Source: Moraxellaceae bacterium
Lineage (GTDB): Bacteria; Pseudomonadota; Gammaproteobacteria; Pseudomonadales; UBA3067
Direction: 5' to 3'
Length of the DNA: 12,973 bases
Assembly (NCBI GenBank): GCA_002401525.1
Contig: NVTH01000037.1
Span: 9,963 to 22,935 of the forward strand
The notes beneath the pieces are model-generated. The model searched no databases. It was given only the letters and a program-made list of their open reading frames with translations, and was not told where the DNA came from. Positions 7,087 to 12,973 of this stretch are shown piece by piece (position 1 is the stretch's first letter; each line of letters starts with the position of its first letter). A program made the translations under genes and the position numbers.

Positions 7087-8742
7087 TTAAGGCAGGCTAA
7101 TCAAGTCTTGAATCGAAATTTCCATAAGGTTATTAGCATTAACGATTAACGTACCGGTTTCAAAATGAGCAGCGGTTAAGGAATTCGCCACCGATTGAAG
7201 TGCATTGATGTGGTTTAAATTGGCATTTAAGCGTGATGTTTCCATCGCCACCAAATCAAATATCTCACTTCTCTTTATTTTACCTTGGCGGTTTACCGCG
7301 TTCTGAGCATCGACATAATGCTCCGTTTGTTTTAGCGCCGCAGCAAGGCCTTCTAGACTGGCCCGAAAATTAGACGTCGCGGTATTGATTGCCAGCCCCA
7401 CTGTACGGTGCGCATTTTGATTTTGTACGTGAGCTTGCATCTCACCGTATTTGGTTTTGGTGACCAATGATTTTGCTTTACTATTACCAAGGGGATAGGC
7501 ATAAGACAATAACGCCGTGTATCCGAGGTCACTGGTGCCTTCGCTTAAAGAGTCGAATCGGGCGCCCAGGCCGTCGCCTCCCGCTTTTATGCCATTCTGT
7601 TCAAGAATTAACGCTAGGTCTAATTTTGCGCGCTTATCATTTTTTGCGCCGAGATGGATTGCTTTCGCTGCTTGAAGTTTTAAATCGGCTGCTTTCAAGT
7701 CAAAACGGTTTTTGGTAGCAAGATCAGACCAACGCTTTTCCACGGCGTTGTCATCGAGGGTTTGCAAAACCTGGCTCCAATCTAGCGGGTAGCGATCAAT
7801 TGCCTCGCCCAATTTTCCGGCTTCTGCGACGGAGATGCCCATAGCTTTCGAAAGTGCGTTTAGCGCGGCTGTGTGTGCGGCTTTAGCTTTAGCCTCTTCG
7901 ACTACGAGTTGTGTTTTAAAGCCTCTTAAATGAGCCATTTCTTTGGAACCGCTTGTGCCATTTGTTTTTGATGAGCGGTTAATCCAGGAAGCGACTTGCT
8001 CTTTGGAGTTTATCGTATACTTTAATCGCGCTTGAGTGGCGCTGTAAGCCCAATATTGATTCACTACGTTTCGAATGATTTTGGCGATTTCGTGTTTGAG
8101 AGACGCTTCGCTGGCCTCTCGACTCAGTCGTTTGGAGGTCTCATTGGCTGCGGGTAAATTGTATTTACCTCTCATCTTTAGTAAGGGGATATTGAGTAAT
8201 GCGCGAACCACGGAAGGATAGGCGGGAGAGTAATCGTCAATATCAACTGAACCGTCGGGGAGCAATGCTGGGAAGTTAGGGAACACATTCCATTCTAAAT
8301 CTTGATTTTGTACAAAATCTTTTGTCGATTGCAGGGTTACGGAAAAGTCTGTGTACAGACCGCTTCGATAAAGTTTGGCGAGTCCGGTTTTAAGTTCTGT
8401 GTTGTTCTTTTTGGTGGTCATAAAGTCGACTACGTGGGCGGCCTCACCAAAATCCTGTAAGTCATCCGGCAACTCGTAGCCACGCATCCTTTGCAGCGCA
8501 GCGCTGCTGGTGAGCATGGCATCAAAGGGGGCGCCGGCGTTCTGCTCTTCGGCTCTGGCTATATCTACACCGATGGATTGAATTACTATTTGAGGGGAGT
8601 TTTTTACCGCCGTCTCGACGGCGTATTTTAAGGTAATGCCTGGTGCTTCCGCCGCGTAAACGCTTGAGCTAGCGAGCGTGAAAAAAGAACAAAGTAAAAA
8701 CAGATTGCTAGGAACTGCTAAGTACTTATATACGCCACCCAT
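7087..8742 (-). CDS. TolC-family outer membrane efflux protein
   Basis: This 551-residue protein has a signal peptide (hydrophobic LFLLCSFFTLASSS, cut probably after SVYA at 30) and no lipobox. Just after it comes ITLKYAVETAVKNSPQIV, the usual first-helix signature of outer membrane efflux proteins. Long alanine-rich, charged helices follow in two halves: about 195-310, and about 340-380 plus 430-540. Between them is a beta-rich stretch (LGYTALLSYAYPLG), as expected for the coiled-coil barrel fold. It should form a trimeric outer membrane channel. It is longer than typical TolC (about 470-490), mainly through an extended section at about 85-190. The ATG at 8742 has AGGAG (8749-8753) six bases upstream. 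No membrane fusion protein or inner membrane pump is adjacent, so its partner is elsewhere. It is read from a likely extended -10 promoter and probably ends at the palindromic repeat. Confidence 0.9.
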   Translation of the reverse strand: MGGVYKYLAVPSNLFLLCSFFTLASSSVYAAEAPGITLKYAVETAVKNSPQIVIQSIGVDIARAEEQNAGAPFDAMLTSSAALQRMRGYELPDDLQDFGEAAHVVDFMTTKKNNTELKTGLAKLYRSGLYTDFSVTLQSTKDFVQNQDLEWNVFPNFPALLPDGSVDIDDYSPAYPSVVRALLNIPLLKMRGKYNLPAANETSKRLSREASEASLKHEIAKIIRNVVNQYWAYSATQARLKYTINSKEQVASWINRSSKTNGTSGSKEMAHLRGFKTQLVVEEAKAKAAHTAALNALSKAMGISVAEAGKLGEAIDRYPLDWSQVLQTLDDNAVEKRWSDLATKNRFDLKAADLKLQAAKAIHLGAKNDKRAKLDLALILEQNGIKAGGDGLGARFDSLSEGTSDLGYTALLSYAYPLGNSKAKSLVTKTKYGEMQAHVQNQNAHRTVGLAINTATSNFRASLEGLAAALKQTEHYVDAQNAVNRQGKIKRSEIFDLVAMETSRLNANLNHINALQSVANSLTAAHFETGTLIVNANNLMEISIQDLISLP

Positions 8743-8813
8743 CGAATTCTCCTGAAAATGTTAGTCGGACCTTCCTAGTCCTAAGTCGCTTGGTGTATCG
8801 ATATTGCCACCGA

Positions 8814-8822
8814 ATTATAGCA
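8814..8822 (-). promoter_or_regulatory. Extended -10 promoter for the TolC-family gene
   Basis: On the - strand the sequence is TGCTATAAT: a perfect TATAAT preceded by the TGn of extended -10 promoters. No good -35 box lies 16-18 bases upstream, which extended -10 promoters tolerate. Transcription would begin near 8807, leaving a leader of about 65 bases before the ATG at 8742. Confidence 0.5.
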
Positions 8823-8931
8823 GTTGTTCTGGAAATCGTAGCTTGGGTGCTATAAAAATGAATGTTTCACAATCCACACCTAAACATTAAAATATCAACG
8901 CATTAAATTGAATAAATTGCCTCTCATTTTA

Positions 8932-8949
8932 GAACTGGATAGTTCAGTT
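8932..8949. promoter_or_regulatory. Palindromic operator-like site between divergent genes
   Basis: The site GAACTGGATAGTTCAGTT contains two overlapping inverted repeats: GAACT/AGTTC (four-base spacer) and AACTG/CAGTT (seven-base spacer). This is the size and shape of a dimeric repressor site of the TetR or similar type. Its position about midway in the divergent region fits control of either gene. No protein is assigned. Confidence 0.3.
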
Positions 8950-9025
8950 AAAAGATTGTCGATGAGCGCAAACGCATTAATCCCATTTGCCTTAAAATAA
9001 TGCTTACGCATCGATAAGGATAAAG

Positions 9026-9034
9026 TGTGATAAT
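9026..9034 (+). promoter_or_regulatory. Weak candidate promoter for the oxidoreductase gene
   Basis: TGTGATAAT has the TGn extension and a five-of-six match to TATAAT. There is no clear -35 box. It would give a leader of about 115 bases before the ATG at 9156. Confidence 0.25.
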
Positions 9035-9155
9035 AGGGAATGCACTGAACCAGTGTCTGTAGCATAAGAATACGGATCTATTGCACTTTACGATGAGTTA
9101 GAAGATTCTAACCATTAAGAAATATTCAAATATAACCATGTAAAAGGGGAAGGCT

Positions 9156-10142
9156 ATGAAGGCTGCGACTACTCAAGGATTTGGATTCAACTCTGTGTTG
9201 GTTGTTGAAGACACCTCAAAGCCGAAGGTTGGGCCGAAGGAAGTATTGGTTGAAGTTTATGGAAGCTCGGTGAACCCGAAAGATTGGAAACTGAATCAAA
9301 ATCTATCCTCTTTTACACCACGTTTAGGCGGCATAATTAAGCCATTTATTATGGGGGATGACCTTGCGGGTGTTGTCGTCGAGAAAGGAGCAAAGGTCGT
9401 TGGTTTTGAGTTGGGTGATCGGGTTTATGGTATGAATATGGGCTTAAGAACAGCCGCCTGTGCCGAATATGCAGCGATTGGAGAGCATCAAATCGCGGCG
9501 ATGCCTAATTCATTGAGTTTTATTGAAGCCGGAACCATTCCTTTAGCCGGACTGACTGCGCTGCAAGGCTTGAATATTGGCAAGTTAAAAGAAGGGCAAA
9601 AAGTGCTGGTCATTGGCGCATCTGGAGGGGTGGGGACATTCGCTGTGCAGATAGCCAAAGCCATTGGGGCTGAAGTCACTGGAGTGTGCAGTGATCGAAA
9701 TATAGAGTTGGTCAAGGGTTTAGGCGCTGACGCAGTGATTGATTACACCTCTCGGGATTATTTAAGTGAAGCGGCCGATTATGATTTGGTTTTTGATACC
9801 ACTTCCTATTTCAGCCTTTCTTTATGCGAGTCGTTATTGAAAGACGATGGTATTTACGTCACCACAGTAGGCGGTGGCAAAGCGTATTTGAACCTGATTA
9901 AAGATAATATTATTTTCAATCGACAAAAGTCCAAATTTGTATTAGTGAAATCAAATACGAGCGATCTAAATGTTTTGCGAAAATACATAGACGAGGGACA
10001 ACTAAAGCCTGTTTTGGACGGAGAATATCCACTTGAAGAAATCCATCAGGCTTTCGCGCGGAGTAAAACGGGCAGGGCAGCTGGGAAAATAGCAATACAA
10101 GTAAAAAAGGTAGAGCAAGAGGCCTTGGTCGCCAGCGTCTAG
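9156..10142 (+). CDS. Zinc-independent NAD(P)H:quinone oxidoreductase-type MDR dehydrogenase
   Basis: A 328-residue member of the medium-chain dehydrogenase/reductase superfamily, of usual length. It should use NADPH to reduce quinones or enone substrates in the cytoplasm. The N-terminal GroES-like domain shows EVLVEVYGSSVNPKDWK (29-45) and MGDDLAGVVVEKG (66-78). The Rossmann domain shows VLVIGASGGVGTFAVQIAKA (150-169), with GASGGVG as the NADP-binding turn, and LGADAVIDY at 189-197. The Cys/His zinc ligands of alcohol dehydrogenases are absent, placing it in the quinone-reductase branch. The ATG has a GGGGA-rich site five bases upstream. It stands alone, divergent from the TolC-family gene and convergent with bolA, 51 bases away. 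The exact substrate cannot be told. Confidence 0.92.
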   Translation: MKAATTQGFGFNSVLVVEDTSKPKVGPKEVLVEVYGSSVNPKDWKLNQNLSSFTPRLGGIIKPFIMGDDLAGVVVEKGAKVVGFELGDRVYGMNMGLRTAACAEYAAIGEHQIAAMPNSLSFIEAGTIPLAGLTALQGLNIGKLKEGQKVLVIGASGGVGTFAVQIAKAIGAEVTGVCSDRNIELVKGLGADAVIDYTSRDYLSEAADYDLVFDTTSYFSLSLCESLLKDDGIYVTTVGGGKAYLNLIKDNIIFNRQKSKFVLVKSNTSDLNVLRKYIDEGQLKPVLDGEYPLEEIHQAFARSKTGRAAGKIAIQVKKVEQEALVASV

Positions 10143-10193
10143 TAGCGTTAAAAAAAGAAGGGGCTAAAGGAGCGTTCTTAAAAGGCTGATAAT

Positions 10194-10472
10194 TTATGCC
10201 CCCTCATTGGTTTCTGATGGCGATTTAAGATCCAGGGCCAAGGCATGGATGGTAGCAGGCATTTCTTCGGACAGTATTCCATAAACCATTTTATGGCGCT
10301 GTAATGCGCGCAAGCCTTCAAATTTTTGCGCCACGATAATGAGCCGGAAATGGGTGTTATTACTGGATGTGTCCATGTGTCCTGCATGAAGATGACTTTC
10401 ATTAATAACTTCGAATTGCGTGGGTGCGAGGGCGGCGGTAATCTTTTGATTAATGATGTCGCTCATGTTCAT
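10194..10472 (-). CDS. bolA: BolA family transcriptional/iron-sulfur regulator
   Basis: A 92-residue protein with the BolA signature: EVINESHLHAGH (21-32), THFRLIIVAQKFEGLRAL (40-57), QRHKMVYGILSEEM (58-71) and IHALALDLKSP (75-85). The invariant histidine of RHKMVY (H60) and the SHLHAGH loop are those that bind a shared [2Fe-2S] cluster with monothiol glutaredoxin in this family. BolA proteins act as stress-response and morphology regulators. The ESHxHxG loop fits BolA proper better than IbaG. The frame is open further upstream to 10541, but AAGGAA at 10481-10486 lies eight bases before the ATG at 10472, so this start is chosen. The C-terminus is shorter than in E. coli BolA. Its upstream neighbour on the same strand is 279 bases away, so bolA probably has its own promoter. 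Confidence 0.9.
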   Translation of the reverse strand: MNMSDIINQKITAALAPTQFEVINESHLHAGHMDTSSNNTHFRLIIVAQKFEGLRALQRHKMVYGILSEEMPATIHALALDLKSPSETNEGA

Positions 10473-10751
10473 GGTGTGGATTCCTTCGAGTAAATTGCTG
10501 CGGTCAGCGCTGGTGCGCAATTTAAGCGATTTCGGGGGCAATGTCGACCTGGATTGCTACATGGCAAAGTGGCGGTGGTGGTCAACTCAGAGAGTTCAGT
10601 TTGTCACCAAGGTCTTAGATGATTTTATCCGCGAACCGAAATGCATTGAAATAGGTGCGATAGATGGTAAATGCGTACGGAATGCTTCGGCCTGTTGGCA
10701 AATAGTGTCCATTACCGAGTAAAAATATCCCCGGTCGTGAAGTTGAAAACC

Positions 10752-11216
10752 CTATAAGTGGGCTTCAGCATGAGGTTTTAATGAGACTGTTTGAAGCATC
10801 CAATTCATCCGTTGAGGCCTAATATAGCCAACGTGTTTTATAATTTCTGACCCGTCCGGGGAGAAAATTACGGTGGTGGTGCGGCCATCATGTTGGTACT
10901 TTTGGGTGAGAGAGGGAACGTCTGTCTCATTCACTTTAATGACTAAATAATTATCGTTTAATGTGGATATTACCATGGGGTCGCGATAAGTCGTGTTGTG
11001 CATCTTCTCGCAAAATTGGCACCATTTTGTGCTCAGGTCCAAAAGGACTAGCTTGTTATCTTGCTTGGCTTGCTGAAAGGTTTGATCTGACCACGGATGC
11101 CAGTTCAGTGTTTCTGAATACACCATGGCGGGGGAGCAAAGTATAAGCCCTAGGACAAGAAAGGACGGTATGTGGGACTTACAGACAATCAACCGGTGGT
11201 TAAAATTTATTTTCAT
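10752..11216 (-). CDS. Exported thioredoxin-like (Thioredoxin_7 / DUF255-like) protein without cis-proline
   Basis: The 154-residue product has an N-terminal signal (positive start, hydrophobic SFLVLGLILCSPAMV, probable cut after VYS at 34) and a single thioredoxin fold, so it should act in the periplasm. The active site is WCQFC (65-69), followed by EKMHNTTYRDPMV, like the Thioredoxin_7/DUF255 group, then YLVIKVNETDVPSLTQKY. In relatives the substrate-binding loop contains a cis-proline (GxPxTVIF-like); here it reads GRTTTVIF (111-118), with threonine in that place. In thioredoxins, losing this proline changes metal binding and substrate release, so the protein may be a specialised reductase or chaperone, or metal-binding. 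The ATG has an AGGG-type site about eight bases upstream. A possible short ORF lies 79 bases before it on the same strand. Partner proteins are not visible. Confidence 0.85.
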   Translation of the reverse strand: MKINFNHRLIVCKSHIPSFLVLGLILCSPAMVYSETLNWHPWSDQTFQQAKQDNKLVLLDLSTKWCQFCEKMHNTTYRDPMVISTLNDNYLVIKVNETDVPSLTQKYQHDGRTTTVIFSPDGSEIIKHVGYIRPQRMNWMLQTVSLKPHAEAHL

Positions 11217-11295
11217 TTTATTAGCCCTTTTAGTCTTTGCAAACAGCGAAATTTATAAGAAGACTTATTAGCGAATTAAAATCACGACAGAGTAA

Positions 11296-11445
11296 TTATA
11301 AGAGGCGGAGAGGGTTTTTCTCGGTCGGTTTTGTCCTATCGGGTGCCGAATCAACTGCTTTTGATTGGTTTCCGTAGGTGTCAGCGCAGTTCGCTTTTTC
11401 TCCGGCAGTTGCGGAGATTATAGAAGTGGTTATATTATTCGTCAT
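11296..11445 (-). CDS. Possible small hydrophilic protein (49 residues)
   Basis: An ATG-started frame, MTNNITTSIISATAG..., ends in NPLRLL and TAA. It has AAGGA eleven bases upstream of the ATG and a TATAAT box about 100 bases before it. The product is polar, has one cysteine and no membrane segment or signal peptide. It lies 79 bases ahead of the thioredoxin-like gene on the same strand and could be its leader ORF. I recognise no family, and a frame of this length can occur by chance. Confidence 0.3.
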   Translation of the reverse strand: MTNNITTSIISATAGEKANCADTYGNQSKAVDSAPDRTKPTEKNPLRLL

Positions 11446-11545
11446 TTTAGAAAAGATCCTTTTTTCACTGAATGGTTAGAATGCGCTGCTGAGACTTGAT
11501 AGTACTGGCAAAGTTGCAAAAACTCAAAGAAAGAAATGCAGTGAG

Positions 11546-11551
11546 ATTATA
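11546..11551 (-). promoter_or_regulatory. Candidate -10 box upstream of the small ORF and thioredoxin-like gene
   Basis: A perfect TATAAT on the - strand in AT-rich surroundings, about 100 bases before the ATG at 11445. No acceptable -35 box is found 16-18 bases upstream and there is no TGn extension, so this is weak evidence. Confidence 0.25.
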
Positions 11552-11710
11552 TTTTTAGTGGTTATTTGCGTGCCTAGGTTCACAGTTTTCAGGATCCAAA
11601 GGTTTTGGGTTTGAAGATATGTAAAAAGCGCTACAGCGAGAACTGCACAGTCAAATTCAGCCAGAAATCGGTAAAGTTTGTTGGTTAGTATTTTAAGGTT
11701 TTGGCTGTGA

Positions 11711-12790
11711 TTAAATTTTGGTATCTGCTAAACCTCCTTTAAGGCTATAGCAATTTGTATACCCGAGTGTTCGCATGCGTTGCGTAATATCGGCACTTCG
11801 AAATCCTTTTTGGCAAAGAAATAGGGTGTTTTCAGTGTGACTAATTTGCTCTTTCCATTGTTCGAATTCTGAAGAAGGTAAGTGTTTGGATGGCGCTTGC
11901 GTAGGAGCTTGGCCGCGTTCGGCGCTGCTGCGTAAATCAATTAAGGCGAATTCTTGGGGGTTCACTTCAGACAGCTCAAAACTAGAATCAGTTTGGTATT
12001 CGTGAGCGTGAATGCCGGTAATGCTTGGGCTGTCGCTGCACAAAACGCAGTGTTTTAGTTTGCGCCATTTTAAGGTGTCTGTTTGTAGGGTGAGCAAGTT
12101 GAACGTGGTGGTAGCAGTACTCGGTGTTTTTCCAATGCCGCAAATGAGTTTAATTGCTTCCATGGCTTGAAGGCAGCCTAGTACGCCAGGAACAGCGCCG
12201 ATCACTCCTGCTTGAGCGCAATTGCCCACGGAGTTTGCGCTAGGAATTGTGGGCCACAAACAACGTAGACAACCTTGGTCGCGGCCACGTGTTCGAAATG
12301 GAAAAATTTGCAGCTGTCCTTCCATTTGGTAGATAGACGCTTGCACGAGGTCTTTGGAAAACAAGAAGGCACTGTCGTGGAGTAGGAATTTAGTGGCGAA
12401 ATTATCGCAACAGTCCACGATTAAGTCGATATTTTCCAGGTGTTGTGCAACGTTGTCTGGGGTGAGTTTTTGGCTAATAGAATTAATTTCGATGAGCGGG
12501 TTTTGCTGGCTAATGCGCTCGCCAAGTACTTTCGCTTTGGATTTACCAATGTCTTCGTAGTGGAATAATACTTGCCGATGCAGATTGCTCTCTTCCACGT
12601 GATCATCGTCGCAAATGGTAATGTGACCCACGCCGGCGCCAGCTAAATAGGCAGCGACTGGGTGGCCCAGTCCTCCTGCGCCTAGAATCAGCACCCGCGC
12701 GGCGCTTAATTTTATTTGGCCTTGCTCGCCAATCTCTTTTAGAAGGATTTGACGTTGGTAAAAAGAGGCTGGATTCGCGGGAGAATTCAT
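11711..12790 (-). CDS. moeB: MoeB-type molybdopterin-synthase adenylyltransferase with C-terminal rhodanese domain
   Basis: This 359-residue E1-like enzyme should adenylate the C-terminal glycine of MoaD with ATP so that it can accept sulfur for molybdopterin synthesis. The ThiF/MoeB domain (about 8-255) has YQRQILLKEIG, the nucleotide loop GAGGLG (37-42), DDDHVEESNLHRQ with the conserved Arg, DCCDNF (127-131), the zinc cysteines C174/C177 and C248/C251, and C191 in NCAQAGVIG at the position of the ThiF/E1 cysteine. The C-terminal rhodanese-like domain (about 270-357) has IDLRSSAE and the active-site loop CQKGFRS with C326, which could carry persulfide sulfur, as in MoeBR/MOCS3-type fusions. 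E. coli MoeB (about 249 residues) lacks this domain. The gene begins 37 bases after the moaE stop, probably in one operon. No clear ribosome binding site precedes the ATG. ThiF is the alternative, but moaE next door favours MoeB. Confidence 0.92.
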   Translation of the reverse strand: MNSPANPASFYQRQILLKEIGEQGQIKLSAARVLILGAGGLGHPVAAYLAGAGVGHITICDDDHVEESNLHRQVLFHYEDIGKSKAKVLGERISQQNPLIEINSISQKLTPDNVAQHLENIDLIVDCCDNFATKFLLHDSAFLFSKDLVQASIYQMEGQLQIFPFRTRGRDQGCLRCLWPTIPSANSVGNCAQAGVIGAVPGVLGCLQAMEAIKLICGIGKTPSTATTTFNLLTLQTDTLKWRKLKHCVLCSDSPSITGIHAHEYQTDSSFELSEVNPQEFALIDLRSSAERGQAPTQAPSKHLPSSEFEQWKEQISHTENTLFLCQKGFRSADITQRMRTLGYTNCYSLKGGLADTKI

Positions 12791-12827
12791 TGGGCAAGCG
12801 ACTCTGATTGTAGGTTACTTTATTGGT

Positions 12828-12973
12828 TTAATGATCGTGTTCGTGTGGATTAGCGCATTGATGACAGGCCACCCATTCGGGATCTTTATTGAGGTAATGC
12901 TCTTTTTTCCACACCGGGACTCTAAGTTTTATTTCGTCAATGATGTATTGGCAGGCTTTAAATGCATCGGCTC
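12828..12973 (-). CDS. moaE: Molybdopterin synthase catalytic subunit, C-terminal part (5' end outside window)
   Basis: No start is visible; only the last 48 codons are present. Read on the - strand they give ADAFKACQYIIDEIKLRVPV, then WKKEHYLNKDPEWVACHQC and a histidine-rich end, followed by TAA. The pattern AFxAC..(I/L)IDE(I/V)K..VP(I/V)WK.E is the conserved C-terminus of MoaE, including the lysine of the WK.E motif, which lies at the active site. With MoaD, MoaE turns cyclic pyranopterin monophosphate into molybdopterin. The final CHQCANPHEHDH tail is rich in Cys and His and could bind metal. The gene is followed by moeB after 37 bases, and together they form part of a Moco operon. Confidence 0.9.
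   Translation of the reverse strand, partial: ADAFKACQYIIDEIKLRVPVWKKEHYLNKDPEWVACHQCANPHEHDH

Larger units (their letters stand above)
8743..9155. other. 413-base divergent intergenic region
   Basis: This region separates two genes transcribed away from each other and holds no coding frame I can support. It contains a strong leftward extended -10 box, a weaker rightward one and a small palindrome, each listed separately. Much of it is AT-rich, in keeping with regulatory DNA. The spacing would allow one regulator to control both genes, but no regulator gene is in the window. Confidence 0.6.

Noticed and set aside
10453..10722. 89-codon + strand frame between bolA and the thioredoxin-like gene
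   Set aside because: It overlaps the bolA start region on the other strand, has no clear ribosome binding site and matches no family I know; the composition (MAKWRWWSTQRVQF) looks like chance. I see nothing else firm in 10473-10751.
10752..11216. Lipoprotein signal in the thioredoxin-like protein (Cys at residue 27)
   Set aside because: The residues before it (LIL) do not fit a lipobox, and a normal signal peptidase site follows a few residues later.
11446..11710. Rest of the gap between moeB and the small ORF
   Set aside because: Apart from the TATAAT box at 11546-11551 I found no coding frame, repeat or convincing terminator. A short stem near 11620-11650 before a T run on the - strand is too imperfect to call.
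1..12973. CRISPR arrays, tRNA or rRNA genes, complete insertion sequences
   Set aside because: I saw no regularly spaced direct repeats, cloverleaf genes, rRNA-like sequence or transposase on either strand.

Overview
The window looks like a chromosomal stretch of a gammaproteobacterium with a moderate GC content. The bolA gene, the moaE-moeB pair, the TolC-family outer membrane protein and AAGGA-type ribosome binding sites all suggest this, but no rRNA or species marker fixes the genus. Accessory genes (natural-product synthesis, a possible toxin/immunity pair, a palindromic mobile-type repeat) sit beside housekeeping genes (molybdenum cofactor, BolA).

Left part (1-5129, + strand): the last module of a non-ribosomal peptide synthetase, with domains C-A-T-TE and a reading frame open at the window edge. 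The ten specificity residues of its A domain read DILQLGMVWK, which points to glycine. Twenty-six bases later, probably in the same transcript, comes a secreted protein with a DUF4350-like / glutamine-amidotransferase-like look and no obvious role.

Middle (5167-6711, - strand): a gene with a LysM-like start and a glycine-rich hydrophobic C-terminus is followed after 36 bases by a small two-helix membrane protein that starts with TTG and ends at a clear intrinsic terminator. The layout resembles a membrane-acting effector with its immunity protein. The effector-like gene appears broken at its 5' end: the only start with a good ribosome binding site is one base out of frame with the LysM-like sequence.

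6941-7050 is a 110-base element with 27-base perfect inverted ends around a 52-base core, which may also terminate the TolC-family gene (7087-8742, - strand). A 413-base divergent region with a perfect extended -10 box and a small palindrome separates this gene from a zinc-free NADPH:quinone-type oxidoreductase (9156-10142, + strand).

Right part (10194-12973, - strand): bolA; an exported thioredoxin-like protein with a CQFC site but no cis-proline; a possible 49-residue ORF; a MoeB-type enzyme with a C-terminal rhodanese domain; and the 3' end of moaE. MoaE and MoeB together serve molybdopterin synthase: MoeB adenylates MoaD, which passes sulfur to MoaE for dithiolene formation.
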